From: Thunnus maccoyii
Lineage: Eukaryota; Chordata; Actinopteri; Scombriformes; Scombridae
Direction of reading: 5' to 3'
Assembly: GCF_910596095.1 (NCBI RefSeq)
Contig: NC_056550.1
Coordinates: 12,631,001 to 12,695,000, forward strand
DNA: 64,000 bases
In this document: positions 1 through 11,923 of the stretch, piece after piece
Numbering within the stretch: position 1 is the stretch's first letter
Layout: every line of letters starts with the position of its first letter
Program-made: the position numbers and the translations under genes
The notes under the pieces: generated by a model
The model's input: the letters and a program-made list of their open reading frames with translations, nothing else
The model's database searches: none
Told to the model about the DNA's origin: nothing

Positions 1-700
1 TATGGGGCCTGCAGACTAAACTAGCCGAGACAGTCATGTATCCCCCCCGTACCTATCAGGTATCTTTCCCCCAGTTTGCCCTGGTTGCCACCAATATACT
101 GCTGCTGCTGCTTTTAAGATCTATAATAAAAAGTCACAAATAACCATAGAATAAACCAGGACAATAACAGACAAACTAAACACAAAAACACTTAAAATGT
201 CCTTATTTAAAATGACCACTTAACTGTCCGGTCAAACGAGACCCTCCCCCACAGTCTAGGCTTGTTGCGCTGGTCCAACACAGCCCATATGCAGCAAGAG
301 CCTGTGGGGGAATTGTCCGTCCAGCACCGGGACAGCGGAGCGGCTGACAGCGTGTCAGACACTCCAACACAAAGCTGGGAAGTGGCAGGGCACTCCTGGT
401 GTTCCCTGGTCCCTGACTAAACTCAGCCCTACCACAGGAACATCTTCCCCTGTCCTATCTGTCTTCACTGCCAGCAGCCCTAGACGGCTACGAACGGCAC
501 CCGCCCCCCTAACGTGAGTGCAGTATTAGTAGCTTCGTCGGGCAAACTACCCGCGACATACATGCTTGCTCCCCAGGACTCACTCCTGCTCTCTCAGCAG
601 CCCCTTCACCAGTTTGCCACCTCCACAATCAAGGCCAACTGAGAACAATCAGCTCACCGAGTCTCTGTCAGCGGCAACAGTCCAGATCAGGTGAAACCCA
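1..700. other. Unassigned, moderately GC-rich sequence
   Basis: No credible open reading frame. The stretch from about 240 to 660 is richer in G+C than the DNA that follows. A short motif, CCAGTTTGCC, occurs near 72 and again near 609. This could be part of a retroelement running into the LINE remnant next door, but I could not place it. Confidence 0.3.
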
Positions 701-736
701 TAGTCTTTAGTTAGTTGTCCATACCATCACAGCATA

Positions 737-2680
737 TTACAACCCAATTTCACTACAATATTTACAGGTTTCTGTGATGGTTAGTGTTTGATTTACAAAA
801 TCATTGATAGACATTGATAGATTAGATTTCAACCAGTCATGTAAATAGTGAAGATCAGAAGAGAGTCCTGAGTTTATGACATCAGGATTTGAATCAGAAA
901 GTAAAATTAGTAGACAATTGGAATATTTACACACTTCGGGAAGGACATTGATATACAGAAGAAAGAGTAAAGGACCCAAAATGCTGCCTTGTGGAACTCC
1001 CATTTTACAAGTTATAGGGGGAGATGTTATATGACTGATTTTAACCACTTGAGATCTGTCAAATAAATATGAGGAGAGCATCATTCAACAGAAAAGGAAA
1101 GTTGAAATGAGCTGAGTTTGTTCAGCACAATCTGATGATTCACTGTATCAAAGACTTAATGAAAATCAGTAAAAAATGGCTCCAGTGACATGACCTTTGT
1201 TGAGTGAAGTAGGTATTTGTCCAATAAATAACAACGCAAATATGGTTGATCGGGTAGAACGGAAACCATACTGAAAGTCACTGAGGAGGTTATTGCTTTC
1301 AAGATGATTGTTTAATAGGTTAGAGAGAAGTTTTTGATATTACTGGGAAAATGGATACTGGCCTGTAATTCAAAATAAGAGTTGGATCCTCAGATTTAAA
1401 AATTGGAGTAATTTGAGCAGTTTTACAGCCGGAGGGAACAATAGAAAGCCTAAGACAAAGACTGATCAGATGGTGGAGGAGAGGCATGCAGCTGTCAGCA
1501 TCAGTCTTAAAACAATGCATATTTAAACCATAAATATCACAAGCATGAGAAATTTTCAAAGGGTTCAAAATATCAGACAGCTCATTCTGTGTAATCTCAG
1601 AGAAAGAGAACTAGTGGGATGTAGAAGAAAAATAAGTGGGGAATAAGAGGGAGTAGATGCTAGTTCTTTAACAGATGTAACAAAATAATCACTGAAAGAG
1701 CTTGCAATCTTTTTGATTTCAGTGATAAGAGTGCCCTGTAGAGAAATTTGACTGTTGTCATTCTTTTTCTTCTCATTTTCACCAATGATGACTTTAAGTG
1801 TCTGCAATAATGTTTTAGGTTTAGAAGCAGTTTCAATAATTTGCTTTTGGAAATAGACAGCCTTAGCCTTGTGTAGTTCAGTCGTACATTTCAGTTTCTG
1901 ATCTCTACAAAATGTGTTTTACTCTCCAATGTTTTTGAAGATCTATACCTTTTGAGAGAGAGAGCCTTCTGTTTGAGTAATTGCAGAATTTCAGAATTAA
2001 TCCATGGTAATTTAGTCTGCCAAAATTGTACCTTGTAGGCAGTGGTATATTTATTATGTGTTGTCTCCACTCTGTCATAGAATTGAGCTGATTGAACTGA
2101 TAACTCCAGACGATGCATATTTAGAAGGTTGATTTGTAAATACCAGGTCAAGGACTGAACTGCAAGTGTTCCCAATTCTAGTCTGCTTTTTGATTAATTG
2201 ATAGAGACCAAGCTTTATTGCAAACGCTTTAGAGGATTTTGATGGGCTGTCATTCCAGTCCAGATTGATATCACCCAATATAACAAGCTCCTTTGTTTTT
2301 ACTGAGCTGCAATAAATAGACACTTGCATTGATATTTGGGGCTTATAGTTGACAATGATTGTAATTGCATGTTCACACGTGAAATTTACAACCAGTTGCA
2401 AAGTCTAAGTTTCAGTTTCAATTTGTGTTACTAATTATGCATATTTCTGACTCACATAAAAGGCAACTGTACTGCTAGTTTCAACAGTGCGGTCTCTATG
2501 ATATATATAGTAATTTTCTATTGAAAGAAAAGAATCAGGTAGTAGTATATTTGGAGTAGGAGTTGACTGTGATTCAGAAATTGCCATTATATGTGCTTTT
2601 GACTGTACAAGTATAATCTTAATTTCATTCAGTTTGGGGGCAAGACTTTCGAGTGTTTAGATGGCAAATTTTAAAACCTT
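737..2680 (-). mobile_element. Decayed non-LTR retrotransposon (LINE), endonuclease plus reverse transcriptase remnants
   Basis: Read on the minus strand, the order is that of a LINE ORF2. First comes an apurinic endonuclease-like region (about 2680-2080) with ELVILGDINLDW and, further on, SVLDLVFTN. Next is a linker region (about 2060-1570). Then comes reverse transcriptase: AQITPIFKS and LNYRPVSI near 1400-1550, and GVPQGSILGPLLFLLYIN near 1000. The frame is broken by stops and shifts into at least five pieces. The expected YADD catalytic box after GVPQGS is not preserved (the region reads SNCLLILLSDS). It is therefore a dead copy. The clade is uncertain; the RT looks like the Jockey/I/Rex group. 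Ends were not located, and sequence up to about 2960 may belong to it. Confidence 0.8.
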
Positions 2681-3099
2681 GAATTCTACCAAGTTGGGAC
2701 AGGGTAGATGGATTTTTTCTGAAGTGGATCAATCTTGTGGTTTAACTGCTTTAGTTTAAGGACACAGAACAGATTGAGAGGAGGGAGAGGAATAGTTAGA
2801 ATTATTATATTTTTAGGAAAAGGGATAGGAATTGGGATTGGTTGTATTACATTTGGTAAAGGTGTGTACCAGCAGAGGCTATTATAGTTGCATGATGAGC
2901 ATACAGTCCCAAAAAGTACAAGTTGACATAAAAACATTTAAGTCAGTTTAGGGATTAAGTTAAACATTTCCAATAAAGTTCAAAATGAATTGCAATAAAC
3001 AGAAGAATCGATTAGCAGAAAAGTTTAGATGGTGTTAAAAAATATTCAAACCCGCTTTTGTCAGATTTCATTGGGCATGTTATTTAAAGGTCCGCTACC

Positions 3100-3480
3100 C
3101 ACAGATGGAATATGATGGTATGTGCTGAGAGGATCACTCTTTTTGCTTGATTGATGGGTAATTGATTCAGCTGGTCCAGCATAGTCCAGAGGTCATGCAG
3201 CCAGTCAAGCACATCCTACCCTAGGTCACACCATACCAAGGTACCAAAGTCCACCATCCACCAATGGAAAATGAGGGTTGGCGCTGAGAAGAGTACCCTT
3301 GTCAGCTGGTTGGTTGATGATTGGTTGTGCTGGTCCAGCATAGCAACACCGAAGGTCCGGTGGTCATGCAGCCTGCCATGTGCGTCCTGCCCTGGGTCGC
3401 ACTCCACCATGGTGCAGTGGATTTCCAGATTGTGTGATTCCTAAATGACTGGGGTTCTGGTAGCCAGCCATGCATGTCCT
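3100..3480. repeat. Diverged tandem duplication, period about 159 bp
   Basis: CTGGTCCAGCATAG occurs at 3171 and again at 3330. It is followed each time by similar sequence (GGTCATGCAGCC, then a CCTRCCCTRGGTC-like block) and preceded by similar sequence (GCTGAGA, then TTGATTGATG-like). A third, partial unit seems to begin near 3457 (AGCCAGCCATGCATGTCCTACC). A minisatellite-like array of two to three units; the function is unknown. Confidence 0.6.
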
Positions 3481-4814
3481 ACCTCGTATCCAATGACGCC
3501 ATGGGGTAGGCAGACAGCCAGCCAAGGCAGCTTCACTCAATGCTTCTCCAGCAGCGTGGCAGGCAGTACATTCCATCCAGGCCAGGGAAATCACTGTGGA
3601 CAGCAGCAGTCTTGGCAAACAAGTACAAGTTCACCAAGACATTGATGGCTCAAATGAACTAACTTGTAGAGATAGCTGGTGGATTATCAGTAACTTTTGA
3701 TAATGTAGATCTTGTAGTGTGTGTGGAGACTTTGCGGTTTTGTTTGAAAGTGACACCCACTGACCTCAGAGTGCGTTGAGAGGCAGCAAGCTTGTTGGCC
3801 ATGTGAAATCACTCAGATGTGCAAGCAGTTCTTTGTAGAAGTATGGCATGAGTAGTAGTACAATTGCAGCATATCTGACAAACAACAAACCTACAGACAT
3901 GTGAATTGTCAGGTATTTGATGTTTGTTTGCTGCAATAGTACACAGCCATCAGCGACTGCTGCCATCTTGTCCTCTGTGTTCATTTAACAGTGTTTGGTG
4001 GGCCTATCATATCAGTTGTGTGTGTCACACATATCTAATGAAATAGGATCAGTGCTGCATGCATAAATGTTCTGTAGGCTTGTCTCTCCTATGGGAGCCA
4101 GAATCCCAAGAGAAGTTTTTTCAAAGACATGTCAGTTTCTAAGGCATACCATTTTTCAAATCTCTGTGTTACATTGTGCTATGCCGATCAACCCCCGCTT
4201 TACACAATGAAATCTTACATATTGATTTAAGTTTTGAAAACATTTAAAGTTTTAAACAATTTTGGGGATTCTCCTTTGGCAAATGTAGGTGGAAAAATCT
4301 CTTAAAGCCACATGAACTGTAAAATATCACAAAATGAGAAAACATTTTAAGATAAACTAGTGCTGATGAACTGAAACTGCAAAATATTTAGTTTTTTTGT
4401 TTGTTTGTTTGTTTTTGAAACAGCAAGAGTCAACCCATAAACAAGATTTTTTTTTTGTATTGAATCACGGCTCTTTTTTGATTAAATCTAATTTTCAAAC
4501 TTGGCATATACTCAAATGCAGTAAATGTCATATACACATAAATAATCCAACGTGCTTTCCTCCAACTGTGAAATACCCTGTTTAGACAATTGATCAAAAT
4601 CATTCCTTTAATCCCTGTAGATAGATGAAAGCAACTCTTTTCTTTAAAATATTGTAGCAGAGTGACTAGACTAGAGTGACTGGAAAAGTACAAAGCTTCT
4701 GCTTTATCACCAACACATTAAAGGCTTACTTATACAAAAAATTAAATTGCAAAACCCAAACATTATCAGAAGTAATTTCAACCAACAAACACATCACCAA
4801 GTTTTTTTGTTTAA
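3481..4814. other. Intergenic, no gene seen
   Basis: No open frame looks like protein. Contains a short (GTTT)n run near 4395-4415 and poly(T) runs. Nothing else stands out. Confidence 0.5.
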
Positions 4815-5030
4815 TACCACTAACCATTTTGTATGAGTAGGCACAGTTGTTCTCTATCTGGATCCAAAGTAAAAAACTAAGGAAGACTGTCATGTTTAAA
4901 TGAATAATATTATAATATTAGGAATGGAGAAAAGAATACGTCATTGTGTACCAGTTGTAAGCAGAATGTATGTGAAAACGGCAAATAAAAATAGAATAAA
5001 AAAAAAAATATATACCACTAACCATTTTGT
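4815..5030 (+). mobile_element. Small poly(A)-tailed retrocopy with 18-bp target-site duplication
   Basis: The 18-base word TACCACTAACCATTTTGT is present exactly at 4815-4832 and again at 5013-5030. The 180 bases between end in an AATAAA followed by an A-rich tail (about 4984-5012). The first copy is preceded by a T-rich run then TTTAA, resembling an L1-type nick site. This is the classic layout of an RNA copied in by LINE machinery. The body (4833-4980) has no reading frame I recognise and could be the 5'-truncated 3' end of an mRNA or a SINE. Confidence 0.75.
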
Positions 5031-5689
5031 GAATGGCTCTTCCCCTGGTGACTCTGCCTTTTTAAACGCTGACACAAACGTTTTTAACCTTTATCTCCTC
5101 AGCTTTTCATTTCCCTATAGAAACATATCTTGTCCTCATCTTGATGCTGATACTTCCAGTCACTGCATACTAATCTCTCTTAACAAAATAATATGTGCAG
5201 TTTCTAATTATATATAGCTGTGTTAATGTTATAATGGTTGTATTGCTGGGGCCTTGGAGAGAATGAGAGAATGGACAGAATGAAAAGGTGGTGAGAATTA
5301 GGCAGAATAAAAGAGATTACAGCTGTCACAGAGCCTCATGACAGCCCACTGCCCTGAGCAGAAACAAACCAATGGAAGAAAAATGTCCGTCACTCTTCCC
5401 CTTTTTTGTCTGTCTCTCTCACTCTTGACCAGGACTGTCCTCAACCAAGAAAATTGTTGGTCAAATGCAAGCTTCTCTTTAATCAATCAATTTGTCAGAC
5501 CAAAGACAGTCATGTTTACAGTTGGATTGTTGCAGTGTCACTTATGGCACTCTATGCGTGGCCTAAGTTGATGTATAGAGATCACATAGGTTGATTTCCT
5601 ACAAGACATCCTGCATCATTAACTCAAAGTAAAACATGTTACAGTAAAAAAGCAAACTGTTGACTATTTGACATATTGATTGGATAAGT

Positions 5690-6240
5690 ACACATCATTC
5701 ATGTTTGTGTCTATCCTCTTTCTTTTCTCTTGTGTTATTGCTCTCTTTCAGTTTATACTCCCACTACACTTCCTCAGTGATTTTCAATGATTTAATTTTT
5801 TTTACATTCCCACATTCTTACTTTTTCCACTTTAGTTAGCATTTTCCTTCCTCATTTGCTCATCCTCCTCTTTCACATGCTCCCTCTTTTCTTTGTTTAC
5901 CTTTTTTACTTTGTCTCTCGCCAAGGGACTCCCCTCCCTATAGTTTTCTTCCTCTTTTCATTGCATCCTCACTTGCACATCTCTCCCCTCATCCCTCTCA
6001 AGTTCTAGCGGTCAATGGCGAACAGGATTCAGAGCCTTAATTACACCCCAGAGGAGCCTCCTCCTCTTCTCTTCTTATCTTCTTATCACTGCTGCTCCCT
6101 CATTCTCTTTGCTTTGTTCTTCTCCACTTTCTCCCTCCTCTGCCTGCTCCTTTTGCACACTTACATATTCTCCTGCCTCACTCTCTGTTTCCATCTCTTG
6201 AACAGTCACTTAACCAATCTCGGAACCCATCGGCTATCTG
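5690..6240 (+). repeat. Long pyrimidine-rich tract
   Basis: About 550 bases strongly biased to C and T on the + strand, with repeated TCTC, CTTC and CCTC words. The open frame from 6015 to 6245 is just this bias translated (many L, S, C, F) and is rejected as a gene. Similar shorter tracts occur at about 17285-17630, 53960-54180 and 60380-60530. Confidence 0.6.
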
Positions 6241-6695
6241 TCTGATGGTGATTTAGCCTCTGGGGGCAACGGCCAATATTGTTGGGTTTCTAGTGTAGCC
6301 AGCAGATATCCGGGCCAAGACTTCCACTTTCATGCACTGGTTTTTGTTTACAGTCCAATTAGCAACTTGATATGGTCCAGACGACATTTTGGCTAATCTC
6401 TATAAACAGATATATGCATATGAATGCAGATGATTAAAAAAAAAGCTAATAAAAAGCTAAATCATCACCAGATCATAGCCAATGGGTTCCGAGATTGAAT
6501 TTCAGCCAATGTGTTCCACCTCTTTTGCTCTCCACTGTTTACCTGCATGGTAAACAACCAAAGCCTGCTCAAACGTGATTGATCAATACTACAAACAGAC
6601 TACAAACAGAAACCAGAAGGCTTCTGGTACCGAAATCTTGTCCCGTTGCCTACAGATTCTGCATTCATATGCAGATATTTGTTTGTAGAGATTAT
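6214..6695. repeat. Fold-back repeat with interleaved inverted arms
   Basis: Arm A at about 6214-6257 (CAATCTCGGAACCCATCGGC…) is repeated inverted at about 6457-6498. Arm D at about 6395-6431 (CTCTATAAACAGATATATGC…) is repeated inverted at about 6656-6695. Shorter matches (GGCAACGG at 6264 against CCGTTGCC near 6645, and TGGTTTTTGTTTACAG near 6339 against 6600-6620) link the remaining parts. The order A–D–A'–D' suggests two copies of one element in opposite orientation with some rearrangement. The family was not identified. Confidence 0.6.
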
Positions 6696-7318
6696 CACTT
6701 AAGCCTACATTATTTATCTCTTTCTCATACAGTATAGCTTTCATTCTCAGCTCATTGTCATGATCATCTTATCCTGCTCTCTCACTCTGTCCATCACCTC
6801 TGCCCTTGTGGGTAACCATGAATTCTTTAAGGCAGAAGTACACCACAAAATATATCAAAAAAGTATGCTGTCAGGCTGTTTGTTGTTGTTGTTGTTTGTT
6901 TGTTTTCCAGTGACATTGGTTTGATCCTATAGGAACATTTTCTTTATTTCTCCCACTCCATAGGGAGGTCAAAGTTCAGAGTCAGCTCAATAACAATTAA
7001 ACTGAGCGGATGTTTGCTGTTTTCTGGGTATGAACCAGCTGGTCTGCTGGGTAAGAATGTTCTCATAGTGGTTGAGCTGAAAAACTACATTGCCGTTTAA
7101 ATAACCCCAAAATAAGCTCAGAAGCTAAAAGTGTGAACACTCTGATTCACTCAAACTGACACAGTTGACTTGAAGTATACAAACACATCTGTACTCTTTA
7201 TCAAGCCATACAGTGTGTATGTGACGTCACATTTGTAAAAATGTCATCTGCTGACCACATTGTCTCCTCTGGTTTTCATTGCTGTGTGAATTACTGCACC
7301 TCCAGCATAACCCCCCCT

Positions 7319-7320
<2 letters not shown>

Positions 7321-7374
<54 letters not shown>
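7321..7374. repeat. (CA)n microsatellite
   Basis: Uninterrupted AC dinucleotides, about 27 units. Confidence 0.97.
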
Positions 7375-7379
<5 letters not shown>

Positions 7380-7804
7380 TATACATTCATTATATAAAGA
7401 AAGCTTTTCCACAATATTGTACGTCAGAATATAGATGAACATTAAACCAACTTTAGACAGGCTTCCTCTTCACGTCAAAATACTCCAAACTCCTCTTGTA
7501 TCATTATAAAGTATATATTTTCATGTATCTTTATTAGAATACCACAAGGGCAACTGAGCAGGCTTGAGCTATGCAAAACATTTCACAGGGATCTAGAGCT
7601 GGCACACCAGAAAAATTAATGTTCTAGGCATGAATTATGGCATTATTCATATCCATGTCTTGCTGCTTCAGCAATCCTATTGAAAGTGAAGCTAGCTAGT
7701 GAAAGACAGCTTTAAATTTCATTACCTCATGGCGGGTGCTAGCCTCTCACCGGGCTGATGACTCATGGTGAAAATAGATAAATCAAACACTTTCCACTGC
7801 GTAT

Positions 7805-7830
7805 ATGTGTGTGCGTGTGTGTGTGTGTCT

Positions 7831-7882
<52 letters not shown>

Positions 7883-7890
7883 GTGTGTGT
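7805..7890. repeat. Imperfect (GT)n microsatellite
   Basis: GT dinucleotides with CTGT and GTAT interruptions over about 85 bases. Confidence 0.95.
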
Positions 7891-10559
7891 AATTTAATAG
7901 CTACATGTGTGTTTGCAGTCCATGCATGAACATGAGTGTTTCGAGTTGCTGTGCAGGGATTGCATGAGAGTGTGTGTGTGTGTGTCTCCTGTTTCTCTCT
8001 GAACACCATTCACATTCTCGGTGTGCAGCAGGGAAGGGAGTCAGCGGAGCGTAGCATTGCACTACCCTGCTTGTTATCAGGTGGAGAAGCTGAGGACAGA
8101 AAGTGGGCAGACGGGGCTGGCTGGTGAGTGGGTAAAAAGAGGTGAATGGAGGGATGAGCAGCGATGGAGAAAAAATGAGGGAGAAAGCCACAGATGAATT
8201 GAAAGACAAAAAGAGAGAGGATGGAGGGCAGCAGGCATGGACAAATGACTGGGAGATAGGAGAGAGGCAGGCAGACATACTTTAATCTTTGCTGAGAGCA
8301 GGCAAGAGACACTATGAGAGGATTGATATCGATGAAGATGGAGAGAAAAGGGAGGAAGAAGAGGGAGGGGAAAAACATTAGATGAGTTACAGGAGATCTT
8401 AAGTGTCAGACAGAACAGCGACGGCTATGCTATTAGCTTCCTGAAATATGAATCGGTACACACACTGACAAACACACAAGACTGCAGGACAGATTTGGGG
8501 TTGCTGAGGCAGCTTCACATCCATATGTTCACATGTCCACGTGAATACAAATACTCAGTTTAATACGGATTAAAATGTACACATACTCATGCATGAATAT
8601 TGTGGTTTGCACGGTGTTGCCAGGATAAGGTTGAGGAAAAAATGCACTTAAGTACTGAGAGTAAATGCAACGTCTCATTAACAGTCACTATAAATAGTGA
8701 GATTCATGAGATTTTCATAGAGGTTCATGTAGAGGGCAAATTATTCAAATGTCCAACAGCCGTGACCTAGCAATGGGCAAAGAGCTGAACTGCCAGAAAG
8801 CAGAAAAGTTCAAAGTTCAAATGTCTGCAGTAATTGTATCACTGTACATACTTTACTCAGAAATTGATCATATGTCCCATCCCTACTGTCCAGCGACTGA
8901 AAACAGTCAGTTGCAGTCATATCACATGTGCTTCTAATTCACATTAGTGCCCACAGTGCATGTGTCATCCCAGTGCTGCCACTGGATGTATATGGTACAT
9001 AAACAATGTTTTCCCTGTCCTTTCCACACACTTACACTTACAGCGTACATGCACACATACACATGTCAGCGCATATCAAATGTAAGAGGAAGAGTATTTT
9101 TGCCCCCTGATGCTCTAATCCCTGTGGGATCCCTGTTTATACAGTGCTTAGGAGGAAAGGGGATAACAAGGCAGCATGCAGAGTCACAAACGTAATCAGG
9201 ATCATATAATGCTATAGGCTGACCTCTTCTGGAACAAATTCTCTGCAGTCAAAGAATTGGCCAAGGAATATTATGTCTGAAAAAAAAAGGCATTTATATA
9301 ATCTTTATTTTGTGTGTGTGTGTGTGTTACAGAGGGTGTGTATTTTTCTGTTAGACGCATCTCTGCGTATTTTATGTAGATATGTTGTTTTGCATGCATG
9401 GCTGCACATGTGCACACAAGCGTCTCCGTGTGTAACCGCATGTGTGTGCAGCATGATAAACTTATTTATTAAAACACAGACTTTCAATATTTGATTTCCT
9501 GTGCTGAAGCTTCTAGGATGAGTGAGGTGAAAGGAGTGTCTTAAATATTTGATCAAACCCAGGTAGCGCCATGAAAAAGTCTGCTCTGACTGCTTGAAAA
9601 GGGGAGCACTGGTCTGACATCTCACTGGCAAGTAAGTAAAAACATTAAACCTTCTTTTAAGGCTGACTTTTTGTATGCATTGACATCAAAATGGAAAAAG
9701 GCAAGGATGCGATACAAACAGTATTTCAGTTTCAGTCTTACATTTTTCTTTCCTACACTTCACACTTTCATTTATAAATTATGTTATAAAATCATATAAG
9801 CACCCTAACAGGCTTTAAATTGAATACACAGACAAATGCAGAGATGATAAACATTGTCTCAAGAGTAAATGTGATGCAACAGTTGCCTTCACCAGATGAT
9901 CTCTATAGCAACCACTCTAAGCTCTTGAATGGGTTAACGCATTATATTGACCCCATGCAATGCAGGTTGTAGAAAACCATTCCTGTCTCAGTGATGAGCC
10001 ATGAGTAAAGCACTTAAAGGGGCCCTATGGAGATTTATTGTCAACAAACAAAAGTTACATTTACATTTAATGTGGCACATTACTGCATTCCTCGGTGCAT
10101 TCCAGCCACCTGTATCATTGGCATCCCTATGCCTAATTTTAATGTAACTACTTGAAAATCATGTCTGAGTGCAATTTCAAAATAAATATACCTTATATAC
10201 ACATGCACCATCAGGCTGATGACCAGGGACCTTACTGATGACCATCACACAGTCCTCTCAACAGCACATATAATATGGGTAATGGACATGTGCACTGTGA
10301 TGTGCATTTACTCATACTTATATAAGGCAAGCCGCATCTAGAGAATTAATAAATAAAAACCTTTTCAACATTCATTAGCTAGTATGTGGAGTATGCGCTA
10401 ACAAACTGACAGCTAAGATCACACAACATGTGAATAAGACAACTTTTGGCTTTTCTGCTTCTCTGGAGCAGTCTGTCAGCTGCATGCAGAGACCACACTG
10501 ATACCAACTCTCCATTAATCCCAGAAAGACAGTAGGCACGCTGACCTCCAAGTGTAAAA

Positions 10560-10692
10560 GTAGCAGAGCATTAATGGGATTAGTAACTGTAATGTAATTT
10601 ACAAATTGTAATCCCTTACACTACTTGTTACTGAAAGACGTAATTACATTACTCTAACCTGTTACAAAGTAAAGCATTACTGTCCAGCACTG
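10560..10692. mobile_element. MITE end, teleost type ending in CCAGCACTG
   Basis: The sequence carries the TGTAATYCCTTACACTACTTGTTACTG-type text and ends TACTGTCCAGCACTG. This matches a widespread teleost non-autonomous element whose terminus reads CAGTGYTGGRCAGTAA in the other direction. Only one terminus is clear. Superfamily not determined. Confidence 0.5.
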
Positions 10693-11866
10693 GTCAGTAC
10701 ACTGTGACATCACTAATGGGTGTGGTTAGAGGTGCAACACACTTGTAACTTTCAACCAGAGAGGGCTGTGAAACACTGCTTTTGTCATTTATTTAATAAG
10801 TTTTCATTCTTGAATCCAAAACTGATAAAACAATAAAGATACTATTTAAAAACACTTCATAAATTGTTCTGTGCATACAAGTAAGTGGTTCTTGGCTTCT
10901 AAACAGCTTATGTTTATTTGACTTTCATTGAGTAGAAACTTCAGACCTTGGCTGACTGTATGTCATTGAAAATGTACAAATGGAAAAACCTGTATACTAC
11001 TCTAGGCCATCCATAATGGCATTACATCCGTCATTTAATTGCATCACAGACACTGACAGGTATATTGACATTAACAGACATAAACACCACATATACCTTT
11101 CAAACTGAGGGCTTGTTTGCAGTGTCTGAACCTTGTGTTGATATTTCAATTTGCAGACACTCAGTCAGACAGTGAACAAGAGTTGTGAAGCTTATAGGGC
11201 CATTTCACAACAATAAATAAACCATTTGCACAAAGCTCACTGCCATGCCTCTCTCACACACAAATGCAAATGGATGCACACACACACACACAGACATTGA
11301 TGAGAAAGGATGGTTCAGTAAGATTGTTCTAGTCTACCACAGAGTTAAGTTGTTGCCACTGAAATGAGGTTTGAAAAGGTTTTTCTCTTTGTTATTCATA
11401 CTACCCGTCATGCTCGTTCCATAACATCACAAATGCATGATGACTAAGTATTTTTTTATCACCTTTTCTTTCCTCCTCTTCTTTTTAAACTCCACCTTCT
11501 CTCTTTTTTCATGTACTTTGAATGTGAATTGACAGTAAACGTGCATTCACAGCTCCCGACACACATGTTGACCTATTGAACAGGTCTATCAATGAAAAAA
11601 GGGGCCTAGCTGTTACAGACATATTCAACAAGACATGAAACTTCATCACTGCCAAGTGTGCCAGTATAAAATGTTGACTCAGATAGTTAAATAATTATTG
11701 AAACGAGAAATTTCTCTCTGCTTGTCAGAGTTCCTCGGATAGGTAAAGTTTCCTGTCAAAGCTGCTAAGCACTTCATCTGCAGTACAGTTACTATCATGG
11801 TATAAAATTTACATAGATATGAATTATTCATAGTTTGTTAAAATGGGAAGAAGAAATTGATGTTAA

Positions 11867-11870
<4 letters not shown>

Positions 11871-11921
<51 letters not shown>
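11871..11921. repeat. (GT)n microsatellite
   Basis: Uninterrupted GT dinucleotides, about 25 units. Confidence 0.97.

Positions 11922-11923
<2 letters not shown>

Noticed and set aside
6015..6245. Open frame rich in L, S, C and F
   Set aside because: It follows from the pyrimidine-rich base composition, without domain or splice context.
7227..7442. Open frames of CVCVCV or THTHTH type here and at 7722-8009, 13485-13694, 17259-17636, 29961-30203, 43826-44279, 53717-54058, 54358-54657 and 59774-60055
   Set aside because: They are translations of CA/GT microsatellites, open only because the repeat has no stop codons.
10020..10060. GGGGCCCTATGGAGATTTATTGTC, resembling a MITE terminus
   Set aside because: No matching inverted end found nearby, so not called as a feature.
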